NCBI RefSeq assembly: GCF_028023555.1
Contig: NZ_JAQIOY010000001.1
Location: forward strand, 806,001 to 870,000
Source: Thalassococcus_A lentus
Lineage (GTDB): Bacteria; Pseudomonadota; Alphaproteobacteria; Rhodobacterales; Rhodobacteraceae
Length of the DNA stretch: 64,000 nt
Reading direction: 5' to 3'
Position 1 is the first letter of the stretch, and each line of letters starts with the position of its first letter. Below, in pieces: positions 26,346-33,946 of the stretch. The notes beneath the pieces are model-generated. The model had not been told where the DNA came from. It worked only from the letters and a program-made list of their open reading frames with translations, and searched no databases. Position numbers and translations under genes: made by a program.

Positions 26346-26996
26346 ATGTCTTTTCGTTTGTCCACGGCTGTTGCCCTATGCTTCTCTCTTGCCGCCACTG
26401 CCGTTTCTGCAGGATCGGTCGCGTTTGACAGGAATTGGAAAAAGCAGGGGTTCTCGCTGTTTTCCGGGAACAGCTATGGCTATGGCGGCAATACACTTAG
26501 CGTGGACTCGGATGGCGCTGTGTCTCTGACGTACCGCGCATTGCCACAAAGCTTTTGGCCCAAGCACAAGGCGCAGTGGTCGTGGTCCGTGTCAGAAGGT
26601 GTGCCGGCCACCGACCTGACCCGCAAGGGTGGCGACGACCGCAATCTTGCGATGTATTTCGTGTTCTTGCCCGAGGCTGAGGCACAGCGCGTTCAGGGCG
26701 GCAATATCCGGCAGTTGTTGCGCAGTGATAATGCACGGGTTCTGGTCTACGTCTGGGGCGGCGCCCACAAACGAGGGGCGGTCTTGCCCAGCCCTTATCT
26801 GGGCGCGCGGGGCAAGACGGTTGTCTTGCGGCCTTCAGGGAACGGCAATGCAAACGAAAACGTCGATCTTGCCAAGGATTTCAAACGCGCCTTTGGTGGT
26901 CAGGCCCCGGCATTGGTTGGTTTGGCTGTTTCGGGTGATAGCGATGACACCAATAGCAGGATCATGGCCTCAATCAGTGGTCTTCGACTGAACTAG
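26346..26996 (+). CDS. secreted DUF3047-type protein
   Basis: A 216-residue protein with a signal peptide (residues 1-22, ending AVSA). The core blocks W-S-W-S-V (AQWSWSVSEGVPATDLTRKGGDDRNLAMYFVF) match the DUF3047 family as I remember it. It is likely periplasmic; function is unknown. AAAGGAG precedes the ATG at 26346 by nine bases. It stands alone between a dehydrogenase gene and a leftward membrane-protein gene. Confidence 0.75.
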   Translation: MSFRLSTAVALCFSLAATAVSAGSVAFDRNWKKQGFSLFSGNSYGYGGNTLSVDSDGAVSLTYRALPQSFWPKHKAQWSWSVSEGVPATDLTRKGGDDRNLAMYFVFLPEAEAQRVQGGNIRQLLRSDNARVLVYVWGGAHKRGAVLPSPYLGARGKTVVLRPSGNGNANENVDLAKDFKRAFGGQAPALVGLAVSGDSDDTNSRIMASISGLRLN

Positions 26997-27014
26997 ACGT
27001 GTCAGCCTGACGGA

Positions 27015-27449
27015 TCACGCGCGCTGCGTGATCCAGACACCAACTGCCATGACAGCAATGCCCGTTGCCCGGGTCAGGCTGAGTGGACTGATGCGTGCCC
27101 CGAACAGGCCGAAATGATCGATGGCAGCGGCGCTGATCAATTGGCCAAGAAGGACGAAGAAAACGGCATTCCCCACTCCGAACCGTGGGGCAATGATCGT
27201 CACCGAGAGCACATAAAACGCAACCAGCAGTCCGCCCAGATACAGATGTTTGGGTGCTGTCCCCAACTTGGTCATGCCCTGCGCCCCGGTGCCGACCCAG
27301 ACCAGCGCGCTGGCTGTCAACGCGACACAAAACAAGATCATGGCCGCTGCCATGGGCGATCCAAGCTTGATCCCAAGGGCAGCATTGAGCGCGGCCAGCA
27401 GGGGAATCCCGATGCCGGCCAGCAACATGATGACAGCGTAATGAGCCAT
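27015..27449 (-). CDS. small DMT-superfamily (DUF606/YdcZ-type) membrane protein
   Basis: A 144-residue protein with five hydrophobic segments spread over the whole length, for example ILFCVALTASALVWVGTG and TGIAVMAVGVWIT. The layout and the LNAALGIKLGSPMAAAMILF block fit the YdcZ family, half-size relatives of drug/metabolite transporters that act as dimers. The substrate is unknown. It follows the thioesterase gene by 12 bases, so they are co-transcribed. Confidence 0.8.
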   Translation of the reverse strand: MAHYAVIMLLAGIGIPLLAALNAALGIKLGSPMAAAMILFCVALTASALVWVGTGAQGMTKLGTAPKHLYLGGLLVAFYVLSVTIIAPRFGVGNAVFFVLLGQLISAAAIDHFGLFGARISPLSLTRATGIAVMAVGVWITQRA

Positions 27450-27461
27450 GAGTCTTCCCGA

Positions 27462-27878
27462 TCAGTTGCTTGAGGGAGGCACGAAGAAGGTAGCGCTGGC
27501 GGCAGCCACTTCTTTGCCCGAAGGGTCGCTGAATAGTCTTGCCTCAGCAAACATGAGAGCGCGGCCGGCGCGGATCACACGCGCTTCGCAGCGAACCAGA
27601 TCACCTCGCGCGGCGGTCAGGAAGCGGGTTTCCAGATTGGTTGTGGCAACGGGCTGGAATGCATCGAGATGCCCAATACAAGCAAAGACCATCGAGGTGT
27701 CGGCCAACGTAGCGAGCGCTTGGCCACAGACGATGTTGCCAACACGCGCGATGTCTGGGGTGATCGGAATTTCCAAAGTGGCGCCAGATTGATCCAGCGC
27801 AGAAATGCGTGGTTTGAGTGCCAGCACCCAAGGTGCGAAATTGTCGTGCAGCAGAGTTTGTGCGTCTTCGACCCGCAT
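27462..27878 (-). CDS. PaaI-family hotdog-fold thioesterase
   Basis: A 138-residue single hotdog domain. The VCGQALATLADTSMVFACIGHL segment is the central helix with the conserved G-x-x-x-x-x-x-D pattern, and TTNLETRFLTAARGDLVRCEARVIRAGR is the beta-sheet core. It should hydrolyse an acyl-CoA, substrate unknown. It is divergent from the two cytochrome genes. Confidence 0.85.
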   Translation of the reverse strand: MRVEDAQTLLHDNFAPWVLALKPRISALDQSGATLEIPITPDIARVGNIVCGQALATLADTSMVFACIGHLDAFQPVATTNLETRFLTAARGDLVRCEARVIRAGRALMFAEARLFSDPSGKEVAAASATFFVPPSSN

Positions 27879-28014
27879 CCTGTTCCCTCAGATCCATTGC
27901 AGTGTGCCCAGCATGACGCGCGTGGCCTTGGCTGTCACCTGCATATGATACAAATCAAGGCGTGCATCGCTTTGCGCGTCACACTGGTCCTGCGAAATAC
28001 GAACAGGAGCAGAA

Positions 28015-28416
28015 ATGAAGTACATGGTGATCGGGTATCTCGTGCTAGCGTCCGGCTGTGCAGAACAGAGTTTGCAGGACAGCCAAACCGACAACGGAAG
28101 AGCTTTGTTCGCGCAACATTGCGCCGCTTGCCATGGAACGGGTGGGCGCGGAGACGGCGCGTTGGCGCCGCAATTGCCAGTCGCTCCGGCTGATCTGACC
28201 CTTTTGTCGCGCTCCGCGGGTGGTCAATTCCCGCGCGACAGTGTCATGACGCAGATTTATGGCTACCCCGGCCGCTTTCACCGTGGTTTGATGCCAGAGT
28301 TCGGCCCGGTTTTGGAAGGCCCCATGATCGACTACGAAAGGGCTGATGGCACAACCGTGCAAACACCAAAGGCGCTGGTTGCGATCGCGCGGCACCTTGA
28401 GAACATCCAGCGCTAG
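28015..28416 (+). CDS. lipoprotein c-type cytochrome (first of tandem pair)
   Basis: A 133-residue protein with a lipobox LASGC (lipidated Cys15) and one heme site CAACH at 36-40. The Met in GLMPEFGP is the likely axial ligand. It should be anchored to a membrane, facing the periplasm, and carry one electron. The next gene encodes a similar protein with the same APADLTL block, so the pair looks like a tandem duplication. No oxidase or dehydrogenase partner lies nearby. Confidence 0.88.
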   Translation: MKYMVIGYLVLASGCAEQSLQDSQTDNGRALFAQHCAACHGTGGRGDGALAPQLPVAPADLTLLSRSAGGQFPRDSVMTQIYGYPGRFHRGLMPEFGPVLEGPMIDYERADGTTVQTPKALVAIARHLENIQR

Positions 28417-28480
28417 TGAATAGGGCTTGCGCGTCAGCGCAGCGCTTGTCACCAAGATGCGAAGCAGAAGGAGCAGACCA

Positions 28481-28900
28481 ATGCACGGATATATCGTTGC
28501 GGCCGCTGGCGCCGCAGGAATGCTGGCCTTGGCCGGATGCATGGAAGCAGAGATGCCTGTTGCACAGGATGGTCAGGGCTTGTTCATGGAGAATTGCGCT
28601 GTCTGTCATGGTGCAAATGGAAAAGGGGATGGGGAATTGGCGCGCGGTATGGCCAAAGCCCCAGCCGATCTGACACTGATCGCCTTGCGGAACGGCGACA
28701 GCTTTCCAAGAGCGAAGGTGATGTCGACCATCGACGGCTATGCAAAATCAGATATGTCCGGCCCCGGCATGCCTGAGTTCGGTGATTTGCTCAGCGGCGA
28801 TCTCGTTCCATTCGACTCCGGTGATGGTTTGCAAACGCCGACGCCGCGCAAACTGGTGGCGTTGCTCGAATACATCGAGAGCATTCAACAAGAACGATAA
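28481..28900 (+). CDS. lipoprotein c-type cytochrome (second of tandem pair)
   Basis: A 139-residue protein with lipobox LAGC (Cys20), heme motif CAVCH at 39-43 and probable axial Met in GMPEFGDLL. It shares the NGKGDGELARG, APADLTL and final ALLEYIESIQ layout with the preceding gene. AAGGAG precedes the ATG at 28481 by eight bases; an upstream ATG at 28427 would destroy the signal peptide. Confidence 0.88.
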   Translation: MHGYIVAAAGAAGMLALAGCMEAEMPVAQDGQGLFMENCAVCHGANGKGDGELARGMAKAPADLTLIALRNGDSFPRAKVMSTIDGYAKSDMSGPGMPEFGDLLSGDLVPFDSGDGLQTPTPRKLVALLEYIESIQQER

Positions 28901-28913
28901 AAGCGGCTGTTGA

Positions 28914-29402
28914 TCAGCCTCGATCGGGTTCTTCAGCGATAGAGGCTGACAAGGCCGTGCGCCAAGCGTCCAGACGGGCTGCGAGTTCTGCATCCTGAAG
29001 GGCCAGAATGCCCGCTGCCATCAAGCCGGCATTCTTGGCGCCGGCCGCACCGATCGCCATCGTTGCAACAGGAAAACCGCGCGGCATTTGCAATATGGAA
29101 TAGAGGCTATCGACGCCGGACAGTGCTTTGGTTTGAACGGGAACACCGATTACAGGAACGCGGGTCTTTGAGGCCATCATACCCGGCAGATGGGCCGCGC
29201 CCCCTGCGCCTGCGATGATCACCTGCAATCCCCGATCAACAGCGGTTTTTCCGTATTCCCAAAGCCGGTCCGGGGTCCGATGGGCCGATACGATCTTTGC
29301 TTCGTACGGAACGCCCAATTCATCAAGCACATCGGCGGCCTCTTGCATTGTCGGCCAATCCGACTGGCTACCCATGATGATGCCTACTGAAACCTGCTGC
29401 AT
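28914..29402 (-). CDS. purE: N5-carboxyaminoimidazole ribonucleotide mutase PurE
   Basis: A 162-residue class I PurE. The GIIMGSQSDWPTMQEAADVL block binds the substrate phosphate, and SAHRTPDRLWEYG plus GAGGAAHLPGMMASKTRVPVIGVP are diagnostic. It converts N5-CAIR made by PurK to CAIR. GGAG lies five bases before the ATG. It is convergent with the second cytochrome gene and separate from purK. Confidence 0.96.
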   Translation of the reverse strand: MQQVSVGIIMGSQSDWPTMQEAADVLDELGVPYEAKIVSAHRTPDRLWEYGKTAVDRGLQVIIAGAGGAAHLPGMMASKTRVPVIGVPVQTKALSGVDSLYSILQMPRGFPVATMAIGAAGAKNAGLMAAGILALQDAELAARLDAWRTALSASIAEEPDRG

Positions 29403-29695
29403 GTCGCGCTCCTGCCAAAACGAGCGGCTACATAACCCTATCTTACCGGGTGGAGCAATCTTGCCCGGCAGTTATTTTGAGCGAGCCGACGTGATTGTAT
29501 CGCCCCGGCCACCTTTTCAGCCTTTTGCTTGCAAGATGTCCGAGTTGATCGGTTGGCCGCCAGTCATTTGAAGAAAATTTTGCGAAAGGCGTCCAGTGGC
29601 CGCTCAGGCACGGCTAGGTCTATTTTGCCGCCTCTGCATGATCATCCGGGCTGAGTACAATGAATCAGCACCAACCACAGAACTTGAAGCGGCTT
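29403..29695. other. intergenic region between the YdcH-type gene and purE
   Basis: About 290 bases with no supported gene. The region just right of 29403 is the purE leader. I see no strong hairpin or operator. Confidence 0.5.
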
Positions 29696-29920
29696 TCAGG
29701 CGATGATGTCTGGCGTCAGGCGGTCTTCGATCACGGCGATGATGTCTTTCAGGCGCAACTTTTTCTTTTTCAGGCGCTGCAACGTGATCTGATCGGCCCG
29801 TCCGGTTTCCTGCAGGGCCCGAATTGCATCGTCCAGATCACGATGCTCGCTGCGGAACACCTCGAGCTCCACGCGCAAAACCTCTTCCGTCTTCATTGAG
29901 ATATCGGTTGGCGCGTTCAT
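29696..29920 (-). CDS. YdcH-family (DUF465) small protein
   Basis: A 74-residue, highly charged, probably coiled-coil protein. The RVELEVFRSEHRDLDDAIRAL and QITLQRLKKKKLRLKDIIAVIEDRL blocks are the DUF465 signature. Function is unknown in this family. I chose the ATG at 29920; an upstream ATG at 30013 adds 31 residues that do not fit. It is divergent from the heat-shock gene. Confidence 0.85.
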   Translation of the reverse strand: MNAPTDISMKTEEVLRVELEVFRSEHRDLDDAIRALQETGRADQITLQRLKKKKLRLKDIIAVIEDRLTPDIIA

Positions 29921-29986
29921 CCGGAGCCCTTTGTCGTTGAGTGGCGGACTCTCAACATACAGATTCTTTTGCTTTTTCGCAAAGCT

Positions 29987-30017
29987 CTTGCACGCATCGC
30001 AGAGAATTCCCATATTT
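29987..30017 (+). promoter_or_regulatory. likely RpoH (heat-shock sigma) promoter for hsp20
   Basis: CTTGCA at 29987 is followed, after a 17-base gap, by CCATATTT at 30010. This resembles the CTTG-N17-CCATAT pattern of alphaproteobacterial RpoH promoters. It lies about 65 bases before the Hsp20 start. Confidence 0.55.
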
Positions 30018-30080
30018 TAACTATCCGGGTCGCCTTTTCGGGGCCGCGGATGTGACGGTCGCTTAGATTAGGACGTGTCG

Positions 30081-30491
30081 ATGACAAAAATGACCTTGGG
30101 GTCTTACCCACATATGCTTGGGTTTGAACAGTTGGAGCGCCTGCTGGAACGCACGGCGAAATCCTCGGAAGGCTACCCTCCTTTCAATATCGAACAAACT
30201 TCGGATCATTCCTATCGCATCACCTTGGCTGTCGCCGGTTTTGCTGAGAGCGATCTGTCGATCACTGTCGAAGACAGGCAGTTGGTAATTCGTGGACGTC
30301 AGCGTGATGACGGTGGGGACCGGGTGTTCCTGCATCGCGGTATCGCGTCTCGTCAGTTCCAGCGCAGCTTTGTTCTGGCGGATGGTGTCGAAGTTGGAGA
30401 TGCGCTGATCGAGAACGGTTTGCTGCACGTTGATCTCACAATCAGCAGACCGGAAACCGTCGTTCAAACCATTCGGATCAAGAAAGGGTAA
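30081..30491 (+). CDS. small heat-shock protein, Hsp20 family
   Basis: A 136-residue alpha-crystallin-domain chaperone. The domain runs from about residue 30 to 130, and ends in the beta-8/beta-9 block ENGLLHVDLTI that precedes the I-x-I tail (IRIKK). It holds unfolding proteins until DnaK or ClpB act. The ATG at 30081 has AGGA seven bases upstream. The DUF1150 gene follows after four bases, an arrangement usual in Rhodobacterales. Confidence 0.93.
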   Translation: MTKMTLGSYPHMLGFEQLERLLERTAKSSEGYPPFNIEQTSDHSYRITLAVAGFAESDLSITVEDRQLVIRGRQRDDGGDRVFLHRGIASRQFQRSFVLADGVEVGDALIENGLLHVDLTISRPETVVQTIRIKKG

Positions 30492-30495
30492 TGCC

Positions 30496-30723
30496 ATGAA
30501 TACTGAATATGACATGCACGCCACCGAAGAGGCGCGGATCGTATATGTCCGCCCCGTGGATGCCGGCGATCTACCCGAAGACGTCCGCGCCCAGATTGGC
30601 GGGCTGAAAACGCTCTATGCTGTTCACGATGCGGACGGCCAGCGGTTGGCCCTCGTAAAGGATCGTGCCATGGCCTTTTCGCTCGCGCGGCAGAATGATT
30701 TTGCGCCGGTGACCGTGCACTGA
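30496..30723 (+). CDS. DUF1150 family protein
   Basis: A 75-residue protein with the IVYVRPVDAGDLP and LYAVHDADGQRLALVKDRAMAF blocks of DUF1150. Function is not known, but the gene commonly follows an Hsp20 gene in this bacterial group, and here it is likely in the same heat-shock transcript. The ATG at 30496 lies four bases after the hsp20 stop. Confidence 0.88.
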   Translation: MNTEYDMHATEEARIVYVRPVDAGDLPEDVRAQIGGLKTLYAVHDADGQRLALVKDRAMAFSLARQNDFAPVTVH

Positions 30724-30725
30724 TT

Positions 30726-31415
30726 TCAAGACTTGTCCTTGGTTGGCCAGATCCCGTATCGGGCATGAACAAAGCTTGCGCAGGCTTCATTCAGGCTTGC
30801 GCGGCTGTGCCCGCCAAAACGTTCGTCTTGCAATCCTTTGGGCGCGTCCAGCGGTGTCACGCATTGGCGTGCCGCGGGGCAGGGAAGCAGCGAAATACCG
30901 CGTCGAGCGAGCTGTGCAGAAATCCAGATGTCATCCACGGGCCACGCCGGTTCGGGAATGTGAAAGATGTCTTCGTCGAAATGGTCAGCACAGGTCAGAA
31001 TGCCGGAAAAGCCCTGCGCCACATCGGTGTTCGGGGGCAGCGCGCCGCTCCTTTTTAGCCGGGTAACCGACCAGCCTTGACCCGTCACAGCGTTGCCGTG
31101 TTGGCCGGACCCAAGCAATGCGTCAAGCCAGCCCGCGCCGTAGACGCAATCATCATCGCAAACAGCGATCTGCGCCTTTGGAAAGGCCCGCAACGCAGGC
31201 AGCAGTTTGGTGGCTGGTCCGTGATCAATGTCGCTGTGCAGTACTGTTATGCCGCTGGGTAAATCCGGCAGCTCAAAGCTGCCGGCAAATCGGTCGTACC
31301 GGTGTGGTACGGTAAGGCAGACAATATCGGCACCCTGAGACAGCAGGCTGAGCAAAACTGGCTTCAATCCGCCAAATCGTGGTGGAATGGAGGTCAGGGA
31401 AATGACTGTTTGCAT
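30726..31415 (-). CDS. GT-A glycosyltransferase-like protein
   Basis: A 229-residue protein. The start ISLTSIPPRFGGLKPVLLSLLSQ and a CDDDCVYG metal motif near residue 90 indicate a nucleotide-diphospho-sugar transferase; SDIDHGPATKLLPAL is the sugar-binding segment. It is shorter than usual and lacks a membrane segment. It lies leftward, directly downstream of the Sat-CysC gene but separated from it by a terminator. A role in surface polysaccharide is likely by family and place. Confidence 0.75.
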   Translation of the reverse strand: MQTVISLTSIPPRFGGLKPVLLSLLSQGADIVCLTVPHRYDRFAGSFELPDLPSGITVLHSDIDHGPATKLLPALRAFPKAQIAVCDDDCVYGAGWLDALLGSGQHGNAVTGQGWSVTRLKRSGALPPNTDVAQGFSGILTCADHFDEDIFHIPEPAWPVDDIWISAQLARRGISLLPCPAARQCVTPLDAPKGLQDERFGGHSRASLNEACASFVHARYGIWPTKDKS

Positions 31416-31513
31416 AGGGTGAACCGTGGGCCGTCTGCATATGGATTGGTTGTCGCATTGGGCCGAAACGCGACCACATACGCAACCGTTTCCAAACGTA
31501 TGGCCGCATGAAA

Positions 31514-31538
31514 AAAGGCCGGGGAAACCCCGGCCTTT
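31514..31538 (-). terminator. rho-independent terminator of the marR-sat-cysC gene
   Basis: A perfect 11-base stem (AAAGGCCGGGG / CCCCGGCCTTT) with a 3-base loop, followed leftward by more T residues (TTTTTT in total). It lies 25 bases past the stop codon. Confidence 0.92.
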
Positions 31539-31562
31539 CCGATTCAGTGCAAGTGCGCGGGA

Positions 31563-33641
31563 TTACTCCGCTGCAATCAGGCCCATGCTTTCGAGCTTGA
31601 GGATCACCTGATGGGCGCAGTTGTCCACGTCCACGTTCTCGGTTTCCACGCTCAGCTCAGGGTTCTGTGGCACATCGTATGGATCGGAGATGCCTGTGAA
31701 CTCCTTGATCTTGCCTTCGCGTGCCAGCTTGTAGAGACCCTTGCGGTCCCGGCGTTCGCATTCCTCGATCGAGGTCGCGACGTGCACTTCGACGAAAGCA
31801 CCGTACTGTTCGATGTCTTCGCGCACCGCACGGCGTGTGGTTGCATATGGCGCGATCGGGGCACAGATCGCGATACCACCGTTTTTGGTGATCTCGGATG
31901 CAACATAGCCGATACGGCGAATGTTCAGATCGCGGTGCTCTTTGCTAAAGCCCAGCTCCGAGCTGAGGTTCTTTCGCACGATGTCGCCATCCAGAAGCGT
32001 AACAGGACGCCCACCCATTTCCATCAGCTTGACCATCAGCGCGTTTGCGATGGTGGACTTGCCGGAACCCGAGAAGCCAGTGAAGAACACGGTGAAGCCT
32101 TGCTGGCTGCGCGGCGGCTTGGTGCGGCGCAGTTCCTTGACGACTTCAGGGAACGAGAACCACTCAGGGATTTCGAGGCCTTCGGCCAGACGACGACGCA
32201 GCTCGGTGCCCGAGATGTTCAGGATCGTGACATTGTCCTTGTCCTTGATCTCGTCTGCCGGTTCGTATTGGGCGCGTTCCTGCACATAGACCATGTGCTT
32301 GAAGTCAACCATTTCACAGCCGATTTCGGACTGATGGGCGCGGTACAGATCCTGCGCGTCATAAGGACCGTAGAAATCCTCACCAGCCGAGTTCTTGCCG
32401 GGACCGGCGTGGTCGCGGCCAACGATAAAGTGGGTGCAGCCGTGGTTGGCGCGGATCAACCCGTGCCAGACGGCCTCACGTGGACCGGCCATACGCATAG
32501 CGAGGTTCAGCAGAGACATTGTTGTGGTCGAGGCCGGGTACTTGTCCAGAACGGCTTCGTAGCAACGAACGCGGGTGAAGTGATCGACGTCGCCCGGCTT
32601 GGTCATGCCAACGATCGGGTGAATCAGCAGGTTTGCCTGTGCTTCCTTTGCGGCGCGGAAGGTCAGTTCCTGGTGCGCGCGGTGCAATGGGTTGCGTGTC
32701 TGGAAGGCAACCACTTTGCGCCAGCCCAGTTTACGGAAATAGGAACGCAGTTCGTTCGGTGTGTCCCGACGGGCGCGGAAATCATAGTGAACTGGCTGCT
32801 GGATGCCTGTGACCGGTCCGCCCAGATAGACGCTTCCGGCGTGGTTGTGCAGGTAGTTTACCGCTGGGTGCGCATCGTCGTCGGCGCCAAAGACTTTCTC
32901 GGCCTCGCGCGCTTTGTTTGGTACCCATTTGTCGGTGACAGTCATGGTCGCCAGAATGACGCCTTCCTGATCGCGCAGGGCAATATCCTGACCCAGTTCA
33001 ACAGAGTCAGCAAATTTGTCGTTCACGTCCAATGTGATTGGCATCGGCCAGAGTGTGCCATCGGCCAGACGCATGTCTTCGACAACGCCGTTGTAGTCTT
33101 CTTCGGACAGGAAGCCCTTGAGCGGGTTGAAGCCGCCGTTCATCAGCAGTTCCAGATCACAGATCTGACGGGGTGTCAGGTCATGCGATGTCAGGTCAGC
33201 TGCCTCGACCTTGAGTTTTTGGGCGCTCTCATAAGAGACGTAGAGCTCTGGGATGGGGGCAAGATTGTTTTGCACGAGTTCAGTCCTATGCTTGATGGGG
33301 ACAAATTTGCTGGATGTTCCGGTGAGTTCAGCGTGAAGCGCGTCGTACTCGGCAAATTTCCGAGCCAGAAACGCGTCCACGAGTTTGGCTTTTTCACGTG
33401 CCCCAGCCAGTGTCAGCGCATAGGCAAAGCGCTGTCTTTTGTCTGGTCCGGCACGTTGTGTTTTGCTGACGAGGCCTGCCTCTGTTGCTGCGCGCAGGTA
33501 GGCATTCAACCGGCCAAGAGATATTCCCAAGGCTTCGGCTGTCGCACGCTGCGATGCTTCCGGCGCAACGTCCAGTTGGCGCAGAAGCAAGAAGAGGTCA
33601 TCCTCTTCCGGCAGATTGGCGATTGCATGTTGCGCGTTCAT
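31563..33641 (-). CDS. MarR-type winged-helix domain fused to sulfate adenylyltransferase/adenylylsulfate kinase (Sat-CysC)
   Basis: A 692-residue protein. Residues 1-108 look like an EPS-associated MarR-type regulator: the helix-turn-helix is around 28-55 (EASQRATAEALGISLGRLNA), a wing lies near 63-75, and a charged helix follows (REKAKLVDAFLARKFAEYDA). From about 123 comes ATP sulfurylase, with its QTRNPLHRAH site at 314-323 and GRDHAGPG at 408-415. APS kinase follows with P-loop GFSGSGKST at 522-530. The enzyme parts turn sulfate and ATP into PAPS. No stop separates the two parts. An internal GTG at 33275 with AGGA eight bases upstream could also give a free 570-residue Sat-CysC of normal length. 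The ATG at 33641 has a weak ribosome-binding site. PAPS is the donor for the sulfotransferase at 7386. Confidence 0.88.
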   Translation of the reverse strand: MNAQHAIANLPEEDDLFLLLRQLDVAPEASQRATAEALGISLGRLNAYLRAATEAGLVSKTQRAGPDKRQRFAYALTLAGAREKAKLVDAFLARKFAEYDALHAELTGTSSKFVPIKHRTELVQNNLAPIPELYVSYESAQKLKVEAADLTSHDLTPRQICDLELLMNGGFNPLKGFLSEEDYNGVVEDMRLADGTLWPMPITLDVNDKFADSVELGQDIALRDQEGVILATMTVTDKWVPNKAREAEKVFGADDDAHPAVNYLHNHAGSVYLGGPVTGIQQPVHYDFRARRDTPNELRSYFRKLGWRKVVAFQTRNPLHRAHQELTFRAAKEAQANLLIHPIVGMTKPGDVDHFTRVRCYEAVLDKYPASTTTMSLLNLAMRMAGPREAVWHGLIRANHGCTHFIVGRDHAGPGKNSAGEDFYGPYDAQDLYRAHQSEIGCEMVDFKHMVYVQERAQYEPADEIKDKDNVTILNISGTELRRRLAEGLEIPEWFSFPEVVKELRRTKPPRSQQGFTVFFTGFSGSGKSTIANALMVKLMEMGGRPVTLLDGDIVRKNLSSELGFSKEHRDLNIRRIGYVASEITKNGGIAICAPIAPYATTRRAVREDIEQYGAFVEVHVATSIEECERRDRKGLYKLAREGKIKEFTGISDPYDVPQNPELSVETENVDVDNCAHQVILKLESMGLIAAE

Positions 33642-33655
33642 CAGGCGACTCAAAG

Positions 33656-33675
33656 TGTGTTCAGCGCTGAACACA
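33656..33675 (-). promoter_or_regulatory. 20-base perfect palindrome, candidate operator
   Basis: TGTGTTCAGCGCTGAACACA is a perfect palindrome ending 15 bases before the start of the marR-sat-cysC gene. Its size fits a MarR-dimer binding site. A CAATAT element just upstream on the minus strand could be the -10 box, so a bound repressor would cover the transcription start. Confidence 0.6.
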
Positions 33676-33946
33676 TCACATATTGTGCGCGTGCAGAAAA
33701 CCCCCAGCCATTGCGAATGGGCGTCTTGTTGCCGAAAAGCCGCGTTGCGATTTGTGCAAGGCTTTGTCTGACCAGACGGCAAAGGTCGACCAGATCGTAG
33801 CTTGGGGCGCCGTCCGGGTGGCGGGTTGATCAGACGACAGTGATGCCCATGGCTAATGCCCAGTGGTCAAAGTCGGCAGTGATTTCCCGTCCACCGTAGC
33901 GCATGCTGAATGTGTTAGCTGAAAGCCCTTGGGTCGGGGGCTTCCG
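33676..33946. other. intergenic region between trxB and the marR-sat-cysC gene
   Basis: This stretch carries the sat-cysC promoter region. A weak hairpin (AAGCCC / GGGCTT, 33923-33943) just past the trxB stop may be its terminator, without a clear T-run. After the trxB stop the same frame stays open for 38 codons (to 33832) but has no ribosome-binding site; I do not call a gene. Confidence 0.45.

Noticed and set aside
31611..33800. A 729-codon open frame on the plus strand
   Set aside because: It is antisense to the MarR-Sat-CysC gene, has no recognisable domain and no ribosome-binding site. Long antisense frames are common in GC-rich genes.
33832..33946. Continuation of the trxB frame after its stop
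   Set aside because: Open for 38 codons but with no start signal. It would need stop-codon readthrough, for which there is no sign.
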